A stretch of DNA of 64,000 bases from Populus alba (taxonomy: Eukaryota; Streptophyta; Magnoliopsida; Malpighiales; Salicaceae): the NCBI RefSeq assembly GCF_005239225.2, contig NC_133301.1, positions 7,403,157 to 7,467,156 on the forward strand. Direction: 5' to 3'. The notes beneath the pieces are model-generated. The model searched no databases and was not told the origin of the DNA. It saw only the letters and a program-made list of their open reading frames with translations. The position numbers and the translations under genes are program-made. Shown here one piece after another: positions 11,415-20,726 of this stretch; position 1 is the stretch's first letter; the number at the start of each line of letters is the position of its first letter.

Positions 11415-11632
11415 GGGCTTAGAGAGCGTTTAAAAACGCGGTGGTACCCGTGTTTCCAAAAAAATTTAATTTTTTTTGCTAAAAATTATTGTTTTTTACA
11501 TTTTGAATTGTTTTAATGCACTAATCTCAAAAATAATTTTTTTTTAAAAATGAAAAAACATCATTTTGATGCATTTTTGCATGAAAAGCACTTTGAAAAG
11601 CAACCGCAACCATACTCCTAAATAGGCCTAGC
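11415..11632. mobile_element. MITE-like repeat (possibly hAT-type)
   Basis: A short non-coding unit whose ends are roughly inverted: GCGTTTAAAAACGCGGTGG on the left and GCAACCGCAACCATACTCC on the right, around an AT-rich core with GATGCATTTTTGCATGAAAAG. The layout resembles the many short hAT-derived MITEs of tree genomes. Class and exact ends are inference. Confidence 0.45.
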
Positions 11633-11664
11633 TGGGAGCCCGTGGTCATTTGGTGGTGCATCTT

Positions 11665-11819
11665 TATTATACAATGTATGGCATGTATATATATATAGGA
11701 ATTAATGTAGGGTTATTCCAATGTTGTTATCCTTACGGTTACTGCCGTGTACTGCCACATATATATAAATAGGAAAGGTTGGCTAAGACACAACCTAAGT
11801 CATTATATTGTTCTCAACT
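11665..11819 (+). repeat. 5' LTR of Copia A1 with TA...CT ends
   Basis: 155 bp, starting TATTATACAATG and ending TTCTCAACT, directly followed by the primer-binding site. The first and last dinucleotides are TA and CT instead of TG and CA; the A2 and A3 copies agree. It contains TATATATAAATAGG near 11758, a TATA candidate. Confidence 0.85.
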
Positions 11820-11866
11820 TGGTATCAGAGCCCTAACTAAGCTAAAACACCTATTCTCCCTCTGCA

Positions 11867-13080
11867 ATGGACTCCTCATCCCAACACCTGTTACTCTCTT
11901 GTCATAGCAACACTGTCTTCCTTAGCTTTTGTGCTGTAATGGGCACAACTCATAAATGGTGTTCATGCTCTTTCAACCCAAAAATGCTCCTTTGTTGCAA
12001 CCCTCTTTTGATGCAGTCTTTCCTATTATAATTTTCTCACTCTCCTACACTTACCAAGTCATCTCTCTCAAATTAACAAACACCAATTATCTATATTGAC
12101 GAATGTAGATGAATTTGTATATTCTAGGCCAAGGAGTTTTCGGCTTTATTGATGGTTCTAACTCTTACTTCCAATGTTCTTGCTACAATGGTGTCTCTCT
12201 TCAGGTAAAACCAGCTTTTTTCTTCATTGAAAACAATAGGAACCAACTCATTCTGAGTGCTCTACTTTCTTTGCTATCCATGGAAGTTCTTCATCTTGTT
12301 GATGACTTCCAATCCTTATGTTCTATCTAGCGAACACTTAAGCAAGCTCTAGCTTTCACATCCAATTCTCGTATTATGCAACTTCATGGCTCCCTTCAAG
12401 ACCTTTGATAAGGTGATGAGTCAATAACTCACTTTATGCAAAAATCTAAGGCCTTTATTTGATGAGTGAGTCGATGCTGGTTGGCCTGTTTCACTAGAGA
12501 ATTTAACTTATATGGGTTTTGTGGTCTTCGCGGAGAGTTTAAATTCTTAGTAACAAGCCTTGTGACCAGGGAAAAACCTCTCCGCATGCAGATCTATTTA
12601 GTCATCTTTTAACACGTAAATTTATTCACAAATCATTCCATATGTCCATAGGGTCTGCTGCCATCAATGCTCCTCTATTGCCCACGCCAAACACACCTCC
12701 TTCAGCCCTTATGTATCAACGTCAGTCTATTGCACACTTTGGTCACAATAAGGGTTGTTTTCATGAAGGTTGGCGTTAAACACTTCAACCACAGAGGGCA
12801 CAGTTCTGCAACGTCAGACCAAACTTTTGTAGCTTCCGCAACTCCTCCACCAATGATGGCAGACAAGGCAACTAGCAGGGAAATTGGCAGCACAGTAAAG
12901 GGCAAAATCCATGCTGTCAATTATGCCAAACATTTGGTCATACTAGGCCTCACTACCCTCAGCTTCAGTACCATGGCTATGGACAACAACTTAGTGCAAA
13001 TCTAGCATTGCGTAATCTTATAGGTATTGCAAAATGGTTTCTGAAAACCAGTGCCAATAACCACGTCACACCCAACCTTG
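11867..13080 (+). pseudogene. Copia A1 gag, degenerate
   Basis: Starts near ATG 11867 (MDSSSQHLL). The recognisable capsid-type core is 12109-12330 (LGQGVFGFIDGSNSY, LILSALLSLLSMEVLHLVDD), preceded by two stops where the related copies have Trp-Arg-Met-Gln. Stops and frameshifts follow (SNSRIMQLHGSLQDL, GFCGLRGEF). 12667-13005 holds the decayed zinc-knuckle and linker region. Gag would have formed the particle around element RNA. Not translatable here. Confidence 0.75.
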
Positions 13081-15150
13081 CAACCTTGACTACTTTATAA
13101 CCATATCTTGGTAATGATAATTTGCATGTTGATGATGGTAAGGGACTTCCCATATCTCATATTGGTCATACCAAAATATAGACACCACATCGTTCTTTCA
13201 CTTTGTCTAAATTTCTTCATGTTATTGCAATCACGAAACATTTGCTTTCTGTTTAGAAATTTTATCTCAATAACAATGTTTATTTTGAATTTCATCCATT
13301 TGTGTTTTATGCCAAGGATCTCAACACCAATGGAGTACTCCTCCCATGTTAGAGTAAAGATGATCTCTATGCTTTGTCCAGGTCTTCCGTCTCGTTAGTT
13401 CCTCAAGCATATTGATCTCCCTGTATTTATGCTTTTGTTGATTTATGGCACTATCGACTAGGTCATCCTCCTCTTGTATTTTTCAATTGTTAGTCTTGAA
13501 AAATAAGATCATTTGTAACAATAAACATCTTAATTTTCAATGTCAAAGTTGTCCATCCGAAAATCATCGGATTTGTCTTTAGGACCTATAGGTCAGAAAA
13601 TTTATGCTCTGCTTGAATTAATTTTTAGTGATGTGTGGGGTCCTACTCCCCTTTTTTCTTCGGATGGCTATCTTTATTTTTTTTATCTTTGTTGATGTTA
13701 TATGTGATGAGATCAAGGTGTTGCATTCTAATCACACTTGGTCTCTTGTTCCCTTTCATCTTTCGATGAATGTTGTTGGCAACATATGAGTGTATCGGAT
13801 CAAACATTGTGTTGATGGCAGCATTGAGCGTTATAAAGCCCGTCTAGTTGCTATAGGCTTTACCCAGCACAAAGGCATTGATTATTCTGAAACCTACAGT
13901 CCAGTTATTAAACAAACCACCGTCAGATTAGTCTTCTTCATTGCGGTTTCACGCAATTGGAAAATTCATCATCTCAATATTCATAATGCATTTCTCAAAG
14001 GTGTTCTTACTAAAGAGTTCTACATGAAAAAACCTCTAGGTTTTGTTGACTCTACTTTTCCATCTCATATGTGCAGATTGCACAAGTCGTTGTATGGTTT
14101 AAAACAGGTATCGAGGGTATGGTACACTCGTCTGAGTGACTTTTTGCTCTCCATTGGTTTTTCTTGCCTCCAAGATTGAAACCTCCTTATTTATCTTATC
14201 TGATTATACTAATATCTTTTATATCCTGGTGTATGTTGATGATATTTTGCTTATGAGTAGAAACTCTACTATGCTTCATCGCCTAATATAGTTACTGAGT
14301 TTTGAAAAGCTTTGTGACTCGGGCATGGTTCACTACTTTTTGGGTATTGAAGTTCAGTCTACAAGTATGGGTTTGATGTTGCGCCAGCATAAATATATTC
14401 TTGACATCCTCACTCGGGCTGGTATGACTTCCTACAAACTTGATGATACTCCAGTTTCTCCTTCAAAAGTTACTATACTGCCAGATAATCCATCTCTAAT
14501 CCTACATGATTTCTTCAAATCATAGGTGGTAGTTAGTACCTTACCTTTACCCAACCAGATATCTAATTTGTTGTTAACAGTCTGTCAGTTTATGTATGCT
14601 TCTACAGATTCTCATTGGGCCATCATTAAACGCACTCTACGTTACCTTAAAGGTATAACATCTTATGGTTTCCATATCACTCAAGGTTCCTCCTTTGCCC
14701 TACATGGTTTTAAATGCAAATTGGGCTGGTAATATTGATGATCATAAGTCTATAGGTGGTTACCTTGTTTGTTTGTTTTTTTTGTTAAACGTCGATCTCA
14801 TTGAAGTCAAGCAAGCAACGCACAGTTGCTCACTCATTTATTTAGGCCGAGTATAAAACCTTAGCGAACAGCACTACTAAGGTCATCTGGCTTCAATATT
14901 TATTAACAGATCTGCAGGTTCCCTCCGTCTCTACTCCTACTATTTGGTGTGATAATCTTGGTGCCACTTATCTCTCTGCAAAATCCTATTTTCCATGCTT
15001 ATACTAAACATATTGAGGTGGATTATCATTTTGTTCGAGACTGAGTTGTGAAGAAAGAAATTCATATTCGCTTTATCCCCTCGCAGGATCAACTTGCGGA
15101 TGTCTTTATCAAGTCACTTTCTGTTACTTCCTTTACTGCTTTCTGTTACA
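13080..15150 (+). pseudogene. Copia A1 pol with integrase deletion
   Basis: 13080-13700 holds fragments of the protease C-terminal side, the pre-integrase domain (WHYRLGHPP near 13445) and the start of integrase (FSDVWGPTP near 13628). At about 13690 it jumps into the reverse transcriptase start (CDEIK, NHTWSLVPFHLSMNVVG), so the integrase core is deleted. 13790-14179 contains ERYKARLVAIGFTQHKGIDY and LHKSLYGLKQ. The catalytic LVYVDDILL lies near 14230 in another frame. HYFLGIEVQS follows at 14325, and RNase H with [13 protein letters not shown] near 14940-14980. Several stops and shifts. Confidence 0.8.
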
Positions 15151-15187
15151 AGCTTCAAGTAAATCCTCCACCCTTAATTTGAGGGGG

Positions 15188-15207
15188 TATATTACAGAAT
15201 GTATAGC

Positions 15208-15238
<31 letters not shown>

Positions 15239-15275
15239 AGAATTAATGCAGGGTTTATTCCAATGTTATTATCCA
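15188..15275 (+). repeat. Truncated 3' LTR of Copia A1
   Basis: Follows the GAGGGGG tract and matches the first 90 bp or so of the 5' LTR, with a (TA)n run at 15213-15238. Homology is lost after CCAATGTTATTATCC; the last half of the LTR is missing. 15276-15656 is non-coding spacer. Confidence 0.7.
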
Positions 15276-15656
15276 TATAATGGTACGTTTTCCATTCTAT
15301 TATTACATAAGATTGAGCTTCATTGCAAGATTTAAATGAGCCTTTTTTGGACGGTTAATGAGTGTGCAATGATTGTGCATTAAATGCACACCCCATTTGT
15401 CATCTCCTGCCCAATTTCTGGTATGGATTTTGTGTTTCTTGCAGGGGCTTGGAGTTGTTTTCATCTTGGATTGGTTATCTTTGATGTCACGAAAAAATAA
15501 TAAATAGAGGAATTTTTACAGCATTTCATAGTTTGGTTAACTATTTTATATCTTCCTTTGATTGACCACCATGATTATAGGCAAAAAAAACACAATCTTA
15601 AAAAATGATAGAAAGTGAAAAGAAACTAGATGCTAGGATGAATAAACATAGCCACG

Positions 15657-15813
15657 AGTTGAGAATAACTGAATGACTTAGGTTGGCCTTAGCCAACCTT
15701 TCCTATTTATATATGTAGGGCAGAATACGGTAGTAACCGTAGGGATTACAACATTGGATTAATCCTACATTAATTTCCTATGTATAGATATACATGGTAT
15801 ACATTCTATAATA
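15657..15813 (-). repeat. 3' LTR of Copia A2
   Basis: On the minus strand starts TATTATAGAATG and ends TTCTCAACT, the same TA...CT ends as A1 and A3. The adjacent GCCCCCTCAAGCTGAGG is the polypurine tract read on the other strand. Confidence 0.85.
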
Positions 15814-15849
15814 TGCCCCCTCAAGCTGAGGGTGGAGGATCGACCCGAA

Positions 15850-17327
15850 GCTTGAACCTGAAAGTAGTAAAGGACGCAGCGGAAAGTGGTTTGGTCAAGA
15901 CATCAGCAAGTTGATCCCGAGAGGGGATAAACCAAATCTGAACGGACAAAATGATAGTCTACCTCAACATGCTTAGTACGAGCATGAAAGATAGGATTTT
16001 CCGAGAGATAAGTAGCACCAAGATTATCACACTAAATAGTAGGAGACGAGATGGAGGGAACCTGAAGATCTATTAACAAATATTAAAGCCAGATGACCTC
16101 AGCAATACCATCTGCTAAGGCTTTATACTCAGCCTCAGTGGAGGAGCGAGCAACTGTACGTTGCTTGCCGGATTTCCATGAAATCGGTGTTTGACCAAAG
16201 AAAACAAGATAGCCACCCATAGACTTACGATCATCAATACTCCCAGCCCAATCGGCATCTGTAAAACCATGAAGAACAAAAGAGGTACCTCGAGTGATAT
16301 GAAAACCATAAGATGTCGTTCCTTTGAGATAGCGGAGTATGCGTTTAATAGCAGCTCAATGGGAATCTGTAGGAGCATGCATGTACTGACAGACTCTGTT
16401 AACAGCAAAGCAGATATCTGGGCGAGTGAATGTAAGATACTGAAGAGCACCCACAATTTGACGAAACCGTGTGGGATTAGAAAATGGATGATCTGGTTGT
16501 AGAGCAAGTTTATAGGGAGAAACTGGAGGTCAACAGGTTTGCAGGAAGTCATACCAGCCCGAGTGAGGATGTCAATAATATATTTTTGTTGGCGCAACAT
16601 CAGACCCATACCTGTAGACTGAACTTCAATACCTAGAAAGTAGTGAACATCACCTAAGTCACGAAGCTTGAATTTAGAGCTTAGTAACTGGACTAGATGA
16701 TAGAGCATGGCAGAGTTGTTGCCTGTAAGCAGAATATCATCAACATAGACGAGAAGATAAAAGATATTAGTGCCATCAGATAAGATAAACAGGGAGGTGT
16801 CAACCTTTGAGGCAAGGAAACTAATACAGAGTAAAAAATCACTCAAACGAGTGTACCATGCCCTTGGTGCCTGTTTTAAACCATATAGAGACTTGTGCAA
16901 CCTGCACACATGAGATGGAAGAGTAGGATCAACAAAACCTGGAGGTTGTTTCATGCAGACCTCTTCAGTAAGAACACCATTGAGAAAAGCATCATGAATA
17001 TCAAGCTGATGAATCTTCCAATTGCGGGAACCTGCAATGGAAAAGACTAATCTGACAGTGACCTGCTTAATAACTGGGTTGAAAGTTTCAGAATAATCAA
17101 TGTCTTCATGTTGAGTAAAGCCTCTAGCAACTAGATGGGCTTTATAACGTTCGATGCTTCCATCAACATGACGTTTAATGTGATATACCCATCGGCTGCC
17201 CACAACATTCATCGATGGATGAAAGGGCACTAAAGACCAAGTGTGATTGGATCGTAAAGCCTTGATCTCATCACACATAGCATCATGCCAAGCCACATAT
17301 TTATCTGCATCAGAAAAGGCAACAGGT
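15850..17327 (-). pseudogene. Copia A2 reverse transcriptase/RNase H
   Basis: The main frame 17296-16115 (393 codons) covers almost the whole reverse transcriptase: NHTWSLVPFHPSMNVVGSRW, ERYKAHLVARGFTQHEDIDY, PPGFVDPTLPSHVCRLHKSL, YGLKQAPRAWYTRLSDFLL, the catalytic LLVYVDDILLTGNN and HYFLGIEVQSTG. A frameshift near 16530 moves the reading out of frame before RNase H. Later RNase H words, such as the AEYKALAD-type segment near 16120, lie in another frame. It is the best-preserved coding piece of family A. It starts right at the gag fusion, with no integrase upstream. Confidence 0.85.
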
Positions 17328-18231
17328 TCAGAGGAAAGAGTGCTGAAGGCGGGATGTTAGGAGTGGGCAGCAATGGTGCTTGAATGGCAGCAGATCCCAT
17401 AGACAAATGAGAGGATTTATGAATAAATTCATGAGTTAGCAGATGACTAAGCAAATCTGCATATGGTAGAGGATCTTCCCTTGTAACAAGACTTTTTACT
17501 AAGTCCTTAAATTCTTCGCGAAGGCCACAAAACACATATAGATTAAAATCGGTTAGCGAGATAGGCCGGCTAGCAGCTGCTAGCTCATCAAATAAAGTCT
17601 TAGCTTTTTGTAGAAATAGAGTTACCGAATCATCACCTTGTCGAAGGTCTTGAAGAGAGCCATGTAGTTGCATAATACGGGAATTGGATGTAGAAGCTAG
17701 AGCTTGCTCAAGTGTGAGCCAGACAGAACATGAGGTTGGACAATCAACAACAAGATGAAGAACTTCCATGGATAGCGAAGAGAGCAAGGCACTTAGAATG
17801 AGTTGATCATGTTGTTTCCAACGAAGAAAGAATTGAGATACCTGAAGAGAGGCACCATCAGCAGCAAGAATATGTGGAGAGGGGTAGGAGTTTGAACCAT
17901 CAACAAAGCCGAAAACTCCTTGGCCTAAGAGATATGGTTTCATCTGCATTCACCAATACAAATAATTGGTGTTTGTTAATTTCAGAGAGATGACCTGATG
18001 AGTGTGGAAGAGGGACACAATTGTCATGGCAGAGGCTGTTGTGGCTTCAGCAGAAGAAGACGGTAGCAGAGGAGCATTGTCTGGATTGAGAAGAGCATGG
18101 CCAACATCTGTATGTTGTGGCCACTGCAGAATTGAGGCTGAAGAAGAAAGTTGTCATGCGGCAAGAGTGCAGGATGGCACAACCGGGGCTGCTGTAGAGG
18201 AGGAGATGGCTGCCGGCTGAGAAGGATCCAT
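17328..18231 (-). pseudogene. Copia A2 gag, truncated and fused to pol
   Basis: ATG at 18229-18231 (MDPSQPAA) lies shortly after the primer-binding site. An in-frame stop replaces an Arg codon just before the MQMKPYLLGQGVFGFVDG core (frame 17949-17230). The core continues with LILSALLSSLSMEVLHLVVD and LRQGDDSVTLFLQKAK to LLTHEFIHKSSHLS. At about 17330-17350 (PPSAL) the sequence jumps to the reverse transcriptase start (DKYVAWHDAMCDE). The zinc-knuckle half of gag is missing. The upstream frame 18002-18220 on the other strand is only its shadow. Confidence 0.8.
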
Positions 18232-18279
18232 TGCAGAGAGGAGATGAAGTGTTTTAGTTTATTTAAGGCTCTGATACCA

Positions 18280-18434
18280 AGTTGAGAATAACTGAATGAC
18301 TTAGGTTGGCCTTAGCCAACCTTTTCTATTTATATATGTAGGGCAGAATACGGCAGTAACCATAGGGATTACAACATTAGATTAATCCTACATAAATTTT
18401 CTATGTATAGATATACGATATACATTCTATAATA
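18280..18434 (-). repeat. 5' LTR of Copia A2
   Basis: 155 bp abutting GCTCTGATACCA (primer-binding site on the minus strand, 18268-18279). It ends at TCTATAATA on the plus strand, then CCATG. TATATATAAATAG-like TATA candidate near 18327. Confidence 0.85.
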
Positions 18435-18439
18435 CCATG

Positions 18440-19725
18440 TGTATCATATTTTAGATTTTAATAAAAACTATCCTTTTTAGTTTGTATTTTCCTTTAACTA
18501 TCCAGTTTGTGCAGGGCAGCTCTGTACAACAGTCGACGTTGCTCTTTGCTTTCTCTTTTAACTATGGTGTGTTATTTCTAGTCTTGCTCTCTTTTTATTT
18601 AGTTGTAGTGAAGTTTGTGTCGTAAGGTTTTGAATTCTTTAGGGAGTTCTGATTGTTGTTCGGTGATTAGCTGGTGACCACTTGGCTGTTAGCTAGCTTT
18701 GATCTAGGATTATAGGTTGCTCCCGTCAACTTTTAGACTGTCATTTGTTTGCATAGGATGCTGTGTAGATAAAGCAGCAAAAGAATGAAGTTTTCTTACA
18801 AAGACATAGCTTTGAAGCTGTTTTTTTCTTTTAAAACTTCCTTGTAAGGAAATACGTGTTTATATACTTTTCACCAATTCATTATTGTTTTATTTTTTTA
18901 TACAACCACATAAAAATCATGAACTCGTGAATATTTTATTTTTGTTTGAAACTTGCTCTTTAGATTAGGATAAGTTATTATTTAGACAAATATGCTCCTA
19001 ATAAAAAGACATGTTTTTGTAAGGAAAAAAAACAATAAGAAAATGATTTAAAACATTTTTTCTTTTTTGTTTTTCAAGTTCCAATAAAAAGTCAAAGAAC
19101 ATGTTAATCTCTAAAGTTTTAAAACATTTTTCCAACCCAGGAAACTAAAAAATATGTTGATACTATATTGTTTTTCATTTCGTGAAAAATAAACAAATAG
19201 AAATCATCCAGTTTTCTATGATATTCTTAATTTTTTAAAATACACTATTTTTTATCATTAATTTGAGAAACATCACCTAATTAAATTGTACACCTAATTT
19301 TCCACTCAAACATTTTCAATTTGTTGTTATTAATTCAAAGGTCCTCTCTACCTATGATCGAAAGTCAATGGAGCAAAAGTTAAACGGAACATTTATGAAC
19401 TCTTCACAAAAAAATAGCTTGGTTTGAAATGTTGGGTCAGTGCCTGCACTTTCATAGCTTGGTTTCACTGATCTGTAAAATCCTCGACCACTTTAGAAAA
19501 GTCACCTTTTATTTTTTTTATTATTTTTTTAAAATATTTTTTATTTAAAAATATATTAAAATAATATTATTATTATTTTTAAAAAATTATTTTTTTAATT
19601 TATACACCAAAATAATGGTATGAAAATACTTTAAAAATACTAATTTAAAATAAAAAATATAAAAAAAATAAAACATGAAATATGTGATATATCATACTAC
19701 TCAGTAAAGTTTCTTCCATCTGAAA
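18440..19725. other. Gene-free AT-rich DNA
   Basis: No supported coding region. 19500-19680 is an extreme A/T block (ATTTAAAAATATATTAAAA) resembling the core of common MITE-type repeats, without recognisable ends. 19815-20012 is an open frame of 65 codons without similarity I know, inside a dispersed repeat. Confidence 0.6.
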
Positions 19726-19959
19726 ACTCACAGTAATTATCTTCATCACACATGAAATCAATGTCAGAAAACCCACGAGGTAGTCTTCCTCGTTAACCAT
19801 AAACTTACGAACTCGTGAATCAAATTCAATGGAAAAAGAGAAGGAAAAACGCCTTCAGTTGGTGGAAAATTTGGAGTAAAAGATGTTTTCCAAGTTTAGC
19901 TTTATATTATAGAAAAATGAAAAAATACTTGTTTTATTGTTTTTTTTTTTTTTTTCCTT

Positions 19960-20310
19960 TCTGTGTGCATGAGGCAAAATTCGTACAAGATATTGTGGAA
20001 ATTAAGGCTTGAGAAAAGCTGAACCGCACAATGCTGCATGTGCCCTCTTCAAGGTAAAAGACATTAACAGCTGGATACAAGACAGGCCTGAAGATTAAAA
20101 TAGCAAGTAATTGCCAAGTTTGTCAACCTCAACTTTCGTTTCCACGTGATAATGATCGATAAGTTCGTTCCAAGATATTTTAATACGCGAATATTCTAAA
20201 ATATGGAGATTCTAATATGCGGGGACCAGCGTCTTACCGCGCTCTATGTGATTGATAAACGCCACTTATAATTATGCGAACACAGCCAAAGAATAAAATT
20301 ACTCTTTTTT
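19960..20310 (+). repeat. Dispersed repeat F, copy 1
   Basis: Contains the words ACAAGATATTGTGGAAATTA, GAAAAGCTGAACCGCACAATG, CAGGCCTGAAGATTAAAA and GATTGATAAACGCCACTTAT. The same words recur at 29230-29450, 37030-38115 and 46195-46400. Non-coding; class unknown. Confidence 0.7.
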
Positions 20311-20327
20311 TTAAAAAAAAAATTACT

Positions 20328-20329
<2 letters not shown>

Positions 20330-20374
<45 letters not shown>
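20330..20374. repeat. (TA)n microsatellite
   Basis: About 22 AT dinucleotides. Similar runs occur at 35746-35797, 36054-36082 and 48565-48604. Confidence 0.95.
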
Positions 20375-20377
<3 letters not shown>

Positions 20378-20726
20378 GATGTGTGATCCAGTGTAGCTAG
20401 ATTGTCGGTGTTCAAAGCCTGACTCTTTCGGAAATACAATTATTGACAAAATAACATATAAAAAATATCATTGAAAAGCATATTATTTTTATTTGATGGA
20501 TGATATAATTATTGACTGATTTACCGATAAAGTTATCATGTCAAACAAAAAATCATACCCGCAATAATTCTATTAATAAATCCATTAAAAATTATGGCAA
20601 ATCCATAAATGCAAGAAAACACAAATTTATTTTTGATATTTTAAAACATATAAAAAATTATTTTTATTTTTATATTATTTTTTGTTAAAAATGCACAAAC
20701 ATTTTTATTTAGGATGTGGTTATATG

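Larger units (their letters stand above)
11665..15275 (+). mobile_element. Copia family A, copy A1 (integrase-deleted)
   Basis: 5' LTR 11665-11819, primer-binding site TGGTATCAGAGC 11820-11831, decayed gag, protease and integrase start, then reverse transcriptase and RNase H, polypurine tract (GAGGGGG, 15181-15187) and a truncated 3' LTR 15188-15275. Domain order (integrase before reverse transcriptase) defines Copia. Most of the integrase core is missing. It faces copy A2 tail to tail across a 381 bp spacer. Confidence 0.9.
15657..18434 (-). mobile_element. Copia family A, copy A2, internally deleted, LTR to LTR
   Basis: Complete on both ends: LTRs at 18280-18434 (5') and 15657-15813 (3'), primer-binding site at 18268-18279, polypurine tract next to 15814. 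Flanking 5-mers CCACG (15652-15656) and CCATG (18435-18439) match at 4 of 5 bases; the single difference is C to T in a CG. Total 2778 bp: gag is fused directly to reverse transcriptase, with the zinc knuckle, protease and integrase absent. By eye the two LTRs differ by roughly 4-5% plus a 2 bp indel. Confidence 0.9.

Noticed and set aside
18002..18220. 72-codon plus-strand frame
   Set aside because: Exact antisense shadow of the Copia A2 gag N-terminus.
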